Under the pieces are notes generated by a model. The model did no database searches and was not told the DNA's origin. It saw only the letters and a list, made by a program, of their open reading frames with translations. Source: Chromera velia (lineage: Eukaryota; Sar; Chromeraceae). Taken from it: 29,695 bases of DNA. The translations under genes and the position numbers were made by a program. Every line of letters starts with the position of its first letter. The stretch's first letter is position 1. Below are positions 9,401 to 23,260 of the stretch, in pieces. The DNA is taken from assembly GCA_018398765.1 (NCBI GenBank), contig JAHBMJ010001522.1, positions 1-29,695 on the forward strand. Direction: 5' to 3'.

Positions 9401-11263
9401 TCTGCTCTTTCTGTGTCTTCCGCTTGGAGGAACGGATTTGGAGAGCTCTGGAGCATGTGGGCGAGACTGCAAAAACAAGGTAGAATACGACAGCAAAAAA
9501 CGAGGTGGTGAGCTCTAAGGGGAATGGAGAAACCAAAAACAATACGGTGGTCTACAGTGACTTTAAAGAAAGACGCTAAGTAGAACACTGCCCCGGAATC
9601 ATCCCGAAGAGAAGAATTCGGAGAAGGAAGAAAAGCAGGAGTGGAAGGACGAGAACCACAGAAGGTTTCAGTGACGAGCCCTCGGAAGCATAGTTTTTTT
9701 TTTTTTTTCTTTAGAGAGAGAGCCTCACAACAATGCGGAAAAGAAAAGAGCGGCCCCACAGAGTAAGAAGAAAAGGCCCTAGCTCGTCTCGGTAGCAGGT
9801 GATCAGGAGACGGAAAAGCCTCGACCCTCCATTTCCTCAAAAAGATTCGAGAGATACCGGCCAGTCGGCTGAGTATCGACTGACCGAGCCTCAAGGTCCT
9901 CAATCCGCATGGCTGTTTGGGCGCCCTTCATGACATGATTCTGCAGATCCTGCTCGTGCTCCTGCAAGGGATCGGTCAGAGAGAAACACACACACGCATC
10001 AGTTCAGACAAATACAGCACCACAGTCATGATTTTGCCGTTACCGATCCTCAGGCCTTTCTTTTTTTTCGTGGAAGAGACGCCAGCGGAAGAGGGGCTTC
10101 GCGCACGAAGACAGATGCAGGGGGCGGGGCGCAAAGAAGATGAAGTCGGAGGGCTTGTGGAAAGGAAAGAGGGATGAAGAAAGAGCCGGAGGGAAGAGTT
10201 CAAAAAACTTGAAAGCCTCGACATTAGATACAGAGTAGGCGTTTGTCCCTCTCGTCCGAATATGTCTTCGTGAGTTTGTCAACAGATCCCTTCACTTTAC
10301 TCCTCAAATCCCCCCCTCCCCCCTGCACTCTCTTTCTCTCCCCCTCTCTCTCATGCTTTTTACGCACCCACACACGCACACAAAGCGCACACAGAGGGAC
10401 GGCTGACCTCTCGCTGGCCCTTGAGGGACTCGTTTTCAATTCTGAGCAGTTCATTTGACACGCGGACCATTCTCAGCTCGTGGCGCAGAGCCTCACTCTC
10501 TGCCTTCTCTCTGTCAGTCATCAGAGAAATCACCCCAGAGGCCGGAGACCTGTCCCTGCGAGCATCGCGTTCCCTTCCCTCCCTCTCGGTGCTGCTGCTG
10601 ATGATAGACACGACACTCCGTGCGATGGGGGGGATCGCTGACGAGGCAGCGCTCTGCCCACCCAGGTCGGGAATGTCGGCTGTGGAAGTGACAGCAGGGG
10701 GAGGGGAGTTCATACAGGAGGCCCACGAACCAGAAGCGTCGGTTGTCTGCTGCTGAGTGGGGGTAAGAGGGGGTTCTCTGAGTGAGACTTTAGGGGAGGC
10801 AGTGCAGGAGAACGTGGAGAGAGACAGTCTCTGCCTGAGATACTCTGCAGACTCCAAGTCGTCGTGAGAGCAGTGGAAGGAGAGGTCGGTGGAGGCGGAT
10901 CCACGAGGGGAGGAGAGACCCGGTTCCCTGCAAGCAGACAAAGAACAAGCAAGCAAAGAGGGAGTGAGACTCGGAGTCTGTGGAAGCGTCTAGGAGCAAC
11001 ACAAGAGTAAGATACGCAAAGCCGATTTCTGTTGCTTCTCAGAAGGACTGGAAGAATTGAGGAGACAAGAGACGGATTGCTGACCCGATTTCAATCCGCA
11101 GATCGGCCCTGGACTCCGTGTGAGAGGTTCTTCTGTGATCGGCGGCCTCCGCAAGGAAGCTCTTGAAAGAGGCAAGCTGCTCCTGCGCTGCCTCGTCAGA
11201 AGGAGGAGAAAAAGATTCCTTCCTTTCAGCCACAATCGGACGGAAAGAAGGTGTCTCAGGCAT
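6439..11263 (-). CDS. Seven-exon gene for a coiled-coil, Ser/Pro-rich protein of unknown function
   Basis: Exons in transcription order are 11263-11085, 10927-10408, 9961-9885, 9466-9215, 8964-7873, 7627-7418 and 7168-6439. They join in frame to 1019 codons plus TAG. The start is the first ATG of exon 1, and an in-frame TGA lies upstream near 11321. Charged heptad-like segments occur at residues about 205-265 (ELRMVRVSNELLRIENESLK), 325-365 (across exons 4 and 5, ISDLEKELSALHTLLAG) and 777-805 (LEPKRDFIEARLAVVRKEI). Long Ser/Pro/Gly-rich, probably disordered parts separate them. Exon 4 has a run of Ser before an acidic patch. The C-terminus has six Gln, six Pro and a final run of seven Pro before Phe-Gln. 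Such a build suits a scaffold, cytoskeletal or ciliary protein, but I recognise no family and assign no role. Five of its six introns start GTCAG. It is head to head with the decarboxylase gene. Confidence 0.82.
6535..6552 (-). repeat. (CAG)6 encoding a polyglutamine run
   Basis: Six CTG triplets on the plus strand read as six CAG (Gln) codons in the last exon of the minus-strand gene, followed directly by a polyproline run. The pure repeat could vary in length between strains. Confidence 0.9.
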
Positions 11264-12006
11264 GTCGAAATAAACCCCCAAGGCGGGTGATTGATTTACG
11301 CCTGGCACGTTATTTTGTTCTCACAAACGAAACACAGACGGAATCAGCACAATACAGACAAAATCAGCACAAAACCTATAAAGATCACTGAAAGCAGTGG
11401 GTTTTCCCTTCAATCCTTCCTTCCTTCTTCAAGCTGGGTAGTTGCAGTTCAGTTTGAGAGGGCAAAGCCGATTATTTGCACCCACGCGGAACCGGCATGA
11501 ACCGGCTCAACGGACCCGACCCCGAACGGCACGTTTGAAGCGGACTTGAAACGTGCCAATTCTTTCCGGGGCCGAAGTCCGGACGGCGCGAGCGCACGCG
11601 CGCTTGGTCCATGAAAGAGTTCTTTTTGTCGGAAAAAGACTGCTGGAAAGACTGGTGCAAGTAGAAGTCGACGAGAAGTCTGTCTGAAAAAGCCCTCTCA
11701 CAAGTTGGACAAACAGATCTCAAACAAACTTCCGAACACTCTGAACACCATCTGAACACCTTTGAACTCTTAGATCTTGCGAAACTTGCGAACATCAGCC
11801 AGTATACAGTCTCAAGCATACACATTGCGTTGGACTCAAGTTCTTCGTTTAGCTTCTACTGTCTCTCAAAACTACGCTACACTCTCGGATTGGCAGTCGT
11901 GAAAGGGTCGACCTTCATTCTGGAACATTCATCTTTTCTGGACTTCAAGCTGCTTGTCCTTCTGCGACAACTCACCGCATCTTGCATTTCCTAATTGCTG
12001 AAAAAA
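11264..12006. promoter_or_regulatory. Shared 5' region between two divergent genes
   Basis: These 743 bases separate the start codons of the minus-strand coiled-coil gene and the plus-strand decarboxylase gene. They must hold both promoters and 5' untranslated regions unless further upstream exons exist. A TATAAA at 11377-11382 (plus) is 625 bases from the decarboxylase ATG, too far to assign confidently. Local repeats include two AATCAGCACAA boxes (11341-11375) and three GAACAC boxes (about 11735-11762). The decarboxylase ATG follows a run of A. Confidence 0.45.
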
Positions 12007-15571
<3,565 letters not shown>

Positions 15572-15718
15572 AAGAGAACCAGGCAGGCGAAAAGGAAAGG
15601 AGCGGGAGGAAGGAAAATGTGTGGGGTGGGATGGGATGGAAGTCAGAAAGCCGTGGAGAGAGTGGCTAAGTTGCCCGCTCTCTTCGTCCTTTTTTCCCTC
15701 TCGCTCTTTTTTTACTTG

Positions 15719-15724
15719 AATAAA
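15719..15724 (+). promoter_or_regulatory. Putative polyadenylation signal of the decarboxylase gene
   Basis: AATAAA lies about 150 bases after the TAA stop, in a pyrimidine-rich then AT-rich stretch. This is a normal distance for a 3' untranslated region. Confidence 0.55.
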
Positions 15725-15939
15725 TCAATTTTGATGTCATACAGGCAGAGAGACAGCGTTTTTAGAAGGAAGGAGCGGGTGGCGTCCCTGGTCTCGATTG
15801 AGAAGGGATGGCGTCAGTCCGCGTGTTTGTTTATTGTGCAGTCAGTGAAGTGGGGGGAATTCACGTCGAATCGAGAAGAAGGAAGAAGTCTTCTTTTCAT
15901 ACTTGTTTGTGTTTGTGTGCATGTGCGTGCATGATCTGT

Positions 15940-15972
<33 letters not shown>

Positions 15973-17997
15973 GGTGTTTTGTCTTGTCTCTCTGTGCTGC
16001 ACAGTGGCCGCGCCTGCAGCTGCATGAGGGCAGGTATCCAGTTGCATGTCTCTGTCTCTGTCTTCCCCTCTCCATATCTGATCTGTGACACCTGTCAGTC
16101 AGAGATTTGCAAACGTGGGGTGTACATATGTGTGAACACTGATCGAGGTGAGGTGGGCATGTGCTGATGATGAAAGCCTTGCGAGAGGCCTCCTGACTAC
16201 CTGACTGCCTGGAGAAAGAAAGGAATGGAACAAAGAAAGCACCAATTTGCAAATGCAATGGTTGTGCAGTATGCCGTGAGTCTCCTTTCATGCACCTCTG
16301 AGGCACTGTCAGCGATTCTTCGCTTCTTTCAACCTCCCTTTCCGTCCTTATTTGAGTGGAAGGCGGTTGATTCTCCACTCGTTCATCTTTGAATGTTTGT
16401 TTCTATTCGCAGTGTCTCACAGTGCGTTGGTTGCCTTTGTTGTTTAATGTGTTAATGGCACCTCTGTGCTGCATATCTTTGTGCTTGCACTCCATGCGAC
16501 CTGCCGAATTGACAATCCTCCGGCCATTCGATTTCGAATATCTGTGAAAGACTGCATCTGCATGAACTTTCTCCCTGCATAATCATATGGTTGCGCTGTC
16601 TCTCCTCTTGCCTTTCTGCCCCCTTGTCAGCTTCAGTCAGTCCGGCATGCTCGCCATGCATGGACCCCTTTTTTCCTTCTTCCTGTCTAAAGATTCCGTC
16701 ACGAATCCGCGTGCAGAACCGGAAAGAACGAAAGAAAGAAAAGAAAAGAAGTCCGTGTGTGGCGTGCAGTCGACTTTGCATCTATCTGCCTGCATGTGCG
16801 TGGATCCTGTGTTTGTCCAAGTGTGCGACCGGAGCCAGCCGCAGACTCCTTCCGTTGCTTGCTTTCCATGGTGTCCATGAGTGACGCGTCAGTGTCCACT
16901 AATTCCTGTGTCTATGCATAGAAGGAATGCATCTACCGTTACCTCATCCCAGACTTTGAATCGAGGGTGTGATACAAGTGAGTGAGCATCATCATTGTTG
17001 CCAGGTAAAAAATCGAACCATTATTGTTGGTTTCGTCTGCAAACGGCCGAATTCTTTAGCCCGAGTCTTACCGAGTTTTCGACTTCGGACTTTCGCTGGT
17101 TCTCCCATGCCAGTGCCTAGGCCAGTGCAATTTTAACTAGAGACTCTGAGGGAGACTTAAAACATGTGAGTGTATTTAAAATTCTATTTTATCTTGTTAG
17201 ATATCTTGCATATACCTTTCTAGAAACTTGTTTTATAATTTTTTGGTATCTAGCCTGCTATTAACCGGCTTTAACCGCCTTAATTCAATTCAATTCAATT
17301 AAATGAATCAATTATAAACTTATGATGAAAGTGGTATAAAAATCTAGATAAAAATAGACGTATATATAGGGTACTACGTAGGTAAAATGAACCTATATAG
17401 AAGAACTTAAAATTTATTAAGCCTTACATTCCCGTCAATAACCACGGTAATTAAATTCCATTAATTTTATGGAATTCCACAAATTTTCCGTGGAATTTAC
17501 TAACCTAATTTTATATAAGGATTGCCAGGATAAAAACGATTGAAAAAAATGTGTGATTTAGCTAGAAAATTAATGTTTCCTACAGTGTTTCATCTCGAGT
17601 AATGTCGATATACGTAGCTAGACTAGTAGCTAGATACCTAGATGTTTATCTAGATGTTTTAATCATCATGTTTATAATAGTGTATAGCTAGGTGTATAGA
17701 CAGTAGTGTATTTAGTATATCCTGATAATGTCTAATAATGTCCAATCATATAAGAGCCACTGTATACGTATGTATACGTTATACTACACGTCACATTCAA
17801 TCAATTAACTTAGTAGTTGAATACACCAACTAACACTAACAGCTAGTACGTACTGTAGCTAGTATTGTAGCTAGTATAGTACTGCAGTAGTACTGGGGTG
17901 ACATCGATTTAGTGGTGCCTGGAGTGGTGCATGTAATGCTAGATGTAATGATGATGATGGTGTTATGAAATGATATGACTCGTGTGCCAAAGAATAC
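15725..17997. other. Non-coding stretch downstream of the decarboxylase
   Basis: I see no supported gene. 15800-16900 is of mixed composition with TG/TC-rich low complexity. 17150-17900 is AT-rich with many scattered TAG, CTAG and AGCTAG words and a short imperfect hairpin around AATTCC/GGAATT (17450-17500). The AT-rich part ends just before the methyltransferase stop. Confidence 0.5.
15942..15972 (+). repeat. (TGTC)n microsatellite
   Basis: About eight TGTC units lie downstream of the decarboxylase gene. The unit GTCT is close to the CAGT/GTCA family forming the large array at 19850-21034, but not identical to it. Confidence 0.85.
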
Positions 17998-18864
17998 CTA
18001 ACTTTGTTTTGATGCAACAAAGGTGAAAGTTAACGGCAGTTTTCCTGCCCACTTCTCTGGTAAACGGTAAAGCCCATCCCTTCCCTTTTCCATGCAGCTT
18101 GCAGACGGATAGAAACCCTCTGGATCTTCATACAGAGCGTCAAGTCGAAGACCAGCTTTGATCAACCCCATCAGAATGTCAGCCATGGAATGCGACCACT
18201 GATATGACTTCGTGTTTTCCATCTTTCTGTCCCCACAGTAGCTGTACTCATTCTCCTCCAGTTCCGCTCCGTGGTTTCCGTATTTGAAAGCGATGCAGAT
18301 CCTACCGTCGTCCATGAGAGCTGTATCATCGAGGCCCACGCTCATCGGGTGAGAATCTATGACAATCACCCTCCCCCCTTTTCTGAGAAAGAAGCTGATT
18401 GTTTCCCCCCAGATTTGAAGATCGGAAAGCCAACAGAGAACACCGTATGAAGTGTAAACGAGATCGTAGGTCTCTTCACGGTCAGAAAGCGTCTCACGCA
18501 GCGCCATGACGTTGCCACGCACAAACTCGGCCTCCAGTCCAACCTCGTCCGCAAGCTCATGCGCCTTCTCAATAGCTTGTTTCGAAAAATCCACCCCGGT
18601 GACCTTCGCCCCTCGTTTGCTGAGGGACAGAGTGTCCGTCCCAACGTGGCACTGCAGATGGAGAACGGAAAGCCCCCTGAGGTCCCTAAGAACCCGGTCG
18701 TCGAAGGGCAACAACGCGTCCCCACCGGGACTTCGAAGCTTTGAGACGTACCCTTGATACATCTCCGTTTCGAGATGGAAGGAGGCTCTCTCGTCCCAAT
18801 TCCTCCGGTTCTTCGCCGTCCACTCTTCGCAGTCTCTGGTCTCTGATTTTCTTATTTCACCCAT
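17998..18864 (-). CDS. Class I SAM-dependent methyltransferase, intronless
   Basis: The 288-residue frame is intact from ATG to stop with no intron. The SAM-binding fold is clear: motif I is VLHLQCHVGTDT (residues 67-78), the acidic residue that contacts the ribose is Asp92 in VTGVDFS, then VRGNVMAL (about 115-122), motif IV YDLVYTSYGVLCWL (133-146) and the strand after LRKGG (160-173, ending DSHP). The HLQCH...GTDT form of motif I and the YTSYGVL.WL stretch resemble, from memory, bacterial small-molecule methyltransferases. The substrate is not predictable. The lack of introns beside genes with six and eight introns suggests acquisition from bacteria or a retrocopy, which is inference. Its 3' side is AT-rich DNA and its 5' side faces the satellite region. 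Confidence 0.9.
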   Translation of the reverse strand: MGEIRKSETRDCEEWTAKNRRNWDERASFHLETEMYQGYVSKLRSPGGDALLPFDDRVLRDLRGLSVLHLQCHVGTDTLSLSKRGAKVTGVDFSKQAIEKAHELADEVGLEAEFVRGNVMALRETLSDREETYDLVYTSYGVLCWLSDLQIWGETISFFLRKGGRVIVIDSHPMSVGLDDTALMDDGRICIAFKYGNHGAELEENEYSYCGDRKMENTKSYQWSHSMADILMGLIKAGLRLDALYEDPEGFYPSASCMEKGRDGLYRLPEKWAGKLPLTFTFVASKQS

Positions 18865-19849
18865 CTTACTGTCCCTCTATGTCCTGGAACCCCTCAGTGA
18901 TCAGTTTGGAGGACGGTCTACAAACCGCGTTTGGGAGAGCCAAACTGCAGCTCCTATCTCGATCAATCGCTCTTTCGCTGCCTTTTTCTCCACGCCCGGA
19001 TAATACGAACTTTTGCAGTCTGGGACAACACTTCTACTTTTAGTACCTTGGCTCTGTCTCGAATAGCGCCTGTCTCTGCCGCCAAATGCCTTTACCGCTG
19101 TTTCACATGAGCCCGTCTACTGCATGCATGGGGTGAGACGACGCAAGAACTTTCCCCGAAAGTTCGCCCCAAGTTCCTACCAGAGCTTGTGCACGTCAAG
19201 GAAAATTGGCTGTCGTCAATTCTCGGCAATGATCTGGTCTTCAGAATTACTTTAATAGCGTCATCACATTGGTAAGACTCACTGTCAGATCTATATCCTC
19301 AGAGGTTATGGTTCAGAAAAGTACCTCCGGAGTAGGGCTCCAATAGGGCTCTGCCGGGGCTCCAATAGGGCTCCACTATAGGGCTCCACCCCGCAGTTGC
19401 ATGCATGCATGCCGGGGTCTTGGGCCGCGTGCCGCGAGTTACAGCGAAAGACGACCCGAGTCGTCTTGGTCACCACCACCACGGCCAATTTAAACCCCGA
19501 GTCTTGGGGCCATGGGCCCACCACCACCACGATCACCACCAGTCGTGTTTTGGCCCGGCGGTCGCTACAGGGCGATTCTCTCTAGTATGGAAGAACATCA
19601 GCTCCGATCAGGCACCATACCGATACAGAGAAGGTAGCCGTCCTTCACAGCGGTCTTTGCCGTCTGTCGAGGACCAGACAGTGCCGTCTCTGACCGTCTC
19701 CGAACGTCTCCGGCCATCTACGCGAAGCAAGGCTATCCAGCCAGTCCAAAGACGTCTTGAGAACTTCATTGACAATGTGCTCCGACGTCTCTGTGACAGT
19801 TGTGCATTCAGGAGTATCTGCAGGTGACCGTATCGTGCAGGTCCTTTGC
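18865..19849. other. Non-coding stretch upstream of the methyltransferase
   Basis: The proximal part must contain the methyltransferase promoter, but no TATA or other clear signal stands out. At 19325-19388 a short irregular repeat of TAGGGCTCCA occurs four to five times. 19399-19412 is an alternating GCAT palindrome, and ACC-triplet runs follow at about 19472-19540. Open frames across 19397-19827 come from these repeats and show no domain. Confidence 0.45.
19325..19388. repeat. Short irregular repeat of TAGGGCTCCA
   Basis: The decamer TAGGGCTCCA, or close variants, recurs four to five times at spacings of about 13-24 bases. It is a degenerate minisatellite with no evident function. Confidence 0.7.
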
Positions 19850-21034
19850 GTCAGTCTAGGCGTCAGTCAGCCAGTCCGCCAGTCAGACAGTCAGTCAGCC
19901 GGTCAGTCAGCGTGTAAGAAAGTCAGCGACTCAGCCAATCAGCCAGTCAGTCAGCCAGTAAGACAGCCAGTCAGTCAGTCAGTCAGTCAGACAGACAATC
20001 AGTCAGCCAGTCAGTCAGCCAGTCAGTCAGTCAGTCAGTCAGACAGCCTGTAAGCCTGTAAGCCAGTCAGACAGTCAGCTTGTAAGACTGTAAGCCAGTC
20101 AGTCAGTCAGTCAGTCAGTCAGTCAGACACCCAGTCACCCAGTCAGCCAGTCACCCAGTCACCCAGTCAGCCAGTCAGCCAACCAGCCAGTGATCCACTC
20201 AGACTGAGTCAGTCAGTCAGCCAGTCAGGGAGGCCGCCAGTCAGTCAGCCAGTCAGTCCGCCTGTAAGCCAGTCAGCAAGTCAGTCAGTCAGTCAGCAAG
20301 TCAGTCAGTCAGTCAGTCAGTCAGTCAGTCAGTCAGTCAGTCAGTCAGTCAGTCAGCCAGTCAGCCAGTCAGCCAGTCAGCCAGTCAGCCAGCCAGCCAA
20401 CCAGCCAGTAATCCACTCAGTCAGTCAGTCAGCCAGTCAGGGAGGCCGCCAGTCAGTCAGCCAGTCAGTCCGCCTGTAAGCCAGTCAGCAAGTCAGTCAG
20501 TCAGTCAGCAAGTCAGTCAGTCAGTCAGTCAGTCAGTCAGTCAGTCAGTCAGTCAGTCAGTCAGTCAATCAGTCAGTCCGTCAGTCAGTCAGTCAGTCAG
20601 TAGCCAGCCAGTAATCCACTCAGACTGAGTCAGTCAGTCAGCCAGTCAGGGAGGCCGCCAGTCAGTCAGCCAGTCAGTCCGCCTGTAAGCCAGTCAGCAA
20701 GTCAGTCAGTCAGTCAGTCAGTCAGTCAGTCAGTCAGTCAGTCAGTCAGTCAGTCAGTCAGTCAGTCAGTCAGTCAGTCAGCCATCAGTCACCCAGTCAG
20801 CCAGTCAGCCAGCCAGTAATCCACTCAGACTGAGTCAGTCAGTCAGCCAGTCAGGGAAGCCGCCAGTCAGTCAGCCAGTCAGTCCGCCTGTAAGTCAGTC
20901 AGCAAGTCAATCAGCCAGTCGATCAGACAGTCAGTCAGCCTGTAAGTTAGTCAGCCAGTCAATCAGCCAGTCAGTCACTCAGTCAGACAGTCAGGCAGGC
21001 AGTCAGCCAGCCAGATAGTCAGTCAGCAAGTCAG
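19850..21034. repeat. (CAGT)n satellite with a higher-order unit of about 205-212 bp
   Basis: About 1.2 kb is made of CAGT units with variants such as CAGC, CAGA and GTAA. A non-repeat marker, AGGGAGGCCGCC (or AGGGAAGCCGCC), recurs at 20227, 20439, 20648 and 20853, that is every 212, 209 and 205 bases. Each time it is followed by the same CCTGTAAGCCAGTCAGCAAG block, or a close variant, and preceded by a TAATCCACTCAG-type block in three of four copies. The array is therefore a composite of larger units amplified together, not simple slippage alone. Confidence 0.92.
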
Positions 21035-21484
21035 TTCTGGTTCAAGAGGTATGCCTGCATGCCTGCACATTTCGCTCGTTTTCCGTGCGGGTGAGTTGAG
21101 GGTGCATGGAGGTGTAAGCAGTGGGGCGTTTCGCAGGTAAAGTTGACCCACTGTTGCAAGTGGAGGGGCTCAAGAGGTACAGGGTGGATGGCTTTCCAGC
21201 CCTAGTCTCACTATCCCTCTGATTCTGGTTCAAGAGACATGTCTGCATGTCTGCATGTTTTTCTCCTTTTCCATACAGGTGAGGTGAGGGTGCATCGAAA
21301 TGCATGGAGGTGCAAGAAGTGGGGGCGTTTTGTAGGCAAAGTCGACCCACTGCTGCAAGTGGAAGGGTTCAAAAGGTACAGGGTGGATGGCTTTCCGGCC
21401 TTAGTCTCACTGTCCGTCTGATTCTGGTTCAAGAGATATGCCTGCATGCCTGCATATTTTCGGCCTTTTCTCTTCTTCTAATCC
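21035..21484. repeat. Tandem repeat of about 188-199 bp, two units plus a partial third
   Basis: The block starting TTCTGGTTCAAGAG recurs at 21035, 21223 and 21422, giving units of 188 and 199 bases. Each full unit contains GAGGGTGCAT, GTGGGGCGTTT or a variant, GACCCACTG.TGCAAGTGGA and AGGTACAGGGTGGATGGC. The third unit breaks off at the start of the AT-rich satellite. It is unrelated in sequence to both neighbouring arrays. Confidence 0.88.
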
Positions 21485-22652
21485 AAAAAAATAAATATTC
21501 ATAACTTTTGAACTAAAACGAATTAGAAGCTGAAATTAAGACCGTAAAGCCTTTTAATATACATCTTTGATAGTGCAAACAGGTTTTCTAATATTAGAAA
21601 AAAATATGCAATGGTACATCATTATTGCTATGTAGAATGAAAGTGATGCTAGGATCAATAGGTATGACCTGCTTCACTTTTGATATGAAAAAATAAATAT
21701 TCATAACTTTTGAACTAAAACGAATTAGAAACTGAAATTAATACCCTAAAGCCTTTTAACATGCATCTTTGATAGTGCAAACAGGTTTTCTAATACTAGA
21801 AAAAAATGCTGCAATGGTACATTATTGCTATGTAGAATGAAAGTGATGCTAGGATCACTAAGCATGACCTGCTTCACTTTTGATGTAAAAAAATAAACAT
21901 TCATAACTTTTGAACTAAAATGAATTAGAAGCTAAAATTAAGACAGTAAAGCCTTTTAACATGCATCTTTGATAGTGCAAACAGGTTTTTTAATACTAAA
22001 GAAAAAATATGCAATGGTACATTATTGCTATGTAGAATGAAAGTGATGCTAGAATCACTAGGCATGACCTACTTCACTTTTGATATAAAAAAATAAGTAT
22101 TCATAACTTTTGAACTAAAACGAATTAGAAGCTGAAATTAAGATAGTAAAGCCTTTTAACATGCATCTTTAATAGTGTAAACAGGTTTTCTAATACTAGA
22201 GAAAAAATATGTAATGGTACATTATTGCTATGTAGAATGAAAGTGATGCTAAGATCACTCAGCATAACCTGCTTCACTTTTAATATAAAAAAATAAATAT
22301 TCATAACTTTTGAACTAAAACGAATTAGAAGTTGAAATTAAGACCCTAAAGCCTTTTAACATACATCTTTGATAGTGCAAACAGGTTTTCTAATACTAGA
22401 GAAAAAATGTGTAATAGAATATTATTGCTGTATAGAATGAAAGTGATGCTAGGATCACTAGGCATGACCTGCTTCCCTTTTAATATAAAAAAATAAGTAT
22501 TCATAACTTTTAAACTGAAATGAATTAAAAGCTGAAATTAATACCCTAAAGCTTTTTAACATGCATCTTTGATAGTGTAAATAGGTTTTCTAATACTAGA
22601 GAAAAAATATGTAATGGTACATTATTGCTGTGTAGAATGAAAGTGATGCTAG
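21485..22652. repeat. AT-rich satellite, 200 bp unit, left part
   Basis: The word ATAACTTTTGAACT, or a close variant, recurs at 21501, 21703, 21903, 22103, 22303 and 22503, giving units of 202, 200, 200, 200 and 200 bp. Each unit also holds AAGCCTTTTAA, GATAGTG.AAACAGG and TAGAATGAAAGTGATGCTA. The last unit is cut at 22652 by the retrotransposon and continues at 28176. Differences between units are mostly single-base changes, many of them A/G or C/T. Confidence 0.95.
22648..22652. repeat. Target-site duplication, left copy (GCTAG)
   Basis: GCTAG directly precedes the 5' LTR and is repeated exactly after the 3' LTR at 28176-28180. A 5 bp duplication is typical of copia-type integration. Uninterrupted satellite units carry one GCTAG here. 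Confidence 0.95.
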
Positions 22653-23118
22653 TGATGAGGTATCAAGGGTCAGAGAGAAGAGGCGCGGCGCGCGCAGCAT
22701 CATACCAGTCTAAATCAATCCGCGCACGGCGTCAAGCGCCGTCGAGCAAATTGTACATGTCAACAACACATGCATGAAGCGTTGCATGCGGGAAATTGCA
22801 ATATACACGTGAATATGCATACAGAGAATGCAGCACCGAAAGAGACTGAATGCAAGTGGACAGAAAAGCAAAGAGCATATCATATACGGGACACACAGAC
22901 AAATGTATTACATGAAATATGACAGATACAGACAGAGCAGACGTGTACGTGAGCGATCGATCGACCGATCGACCGAAAATTATAAATGCAGATAGAGAGA
23001 GTATATCGAGGTCCAGACTAGAGAGATCTGTGAACTCGAGACCATTCCCGGAAGACCAGACTTACAAGTATATGTACAAGCGTGGATCTCTAAGCTTAGA
23101 TGAGCTAGAGATTCATCA
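22653..23118 (+). repeat. 5' long terminal repeat, 466 bp
   Basis: It begins TGATGAGG and ends TTCATCA. A TATAAAT at 22981-22987, shortly after a GATCGATCGACC repeat, is a plausible promoter. By hand alignment it differs from the 3' copy at about 35 positions (near 7.5%), of which about 33 are transitions. I cannot identify a primer binding site after it: the next bases (GATGATGACAAAG) do not begin with the usual TGG. Confidence 0.95.
22981..22987 (+). promoter_or_regulatory. Putative TATA box in the 5' LTR
   Basis: TATAAAT occurs about 330 bases into the LTR, and the 3' LTR keeps TATAAAT at the matching place. The position fits a U3 promoter before R, but the transcription start is not known. 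Confidence 0.45.
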
Positions 23119-23260
23119 GATGATGACAAAGAAGTGGGGTCTTTGTTCCATTCGTTGTCTTCTTCTTTGAAAACGAACTACATCTGCGTTGAGGTATGTG
23201 GTACGTGTGCAAGCTTCAACGTTTCCGTCCTTCGATTTCTTAGACTATCTAAACTCAACA

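Noticed and set aside
7695-9542. 615-codon minus-strand open frame read as one uninterrupted gene
   Set aside because: It runs through introns 4 and 5 of the coiled-coil gene. Only 7873-8964 of it is exon. The phase-consistent splice model with conserved coils on both sides explains it better.
11377-11382. TATAAA as the decarboxylase promoter
   Set aside because: It is 625 bases from the ATG with no supporting start site. It is mentioned only as a candidate.
11472-11825. 117-codon minus-strand frame in the divergent promoter region
   Set aside because: It overlaps the shared 5' region, has no recognised motif and lacks splice links to the downstream exon 1, whose own frame has an upstream stop.
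19397-20053. Open frames over the ACC and CAGT repeats, including a Ser/Gln-rich one
   Set aside because: Low-complexity translation of tandem repeats, with no domain, splice structure or start context.
19850-21034. CRISPR array
   Set aside because: The repeats are contiguous tetranucleotides without unique spacers, and the DNA is eukaryotic.
23119-23140. tRNA primer binding site after the 5' LTR
   Set aside because: The sequence does not start with TGG and I could not match it to a tRNA 3' end. An internal tRNA fragment primer is possible but not shown.
22919-23170. 83-codon open frame in the 5' LTR, repeated in the 3' LTR
   Set aside because: It lies across the U3/R part of the LTR, carries no motif and is explained by the LTR itself.
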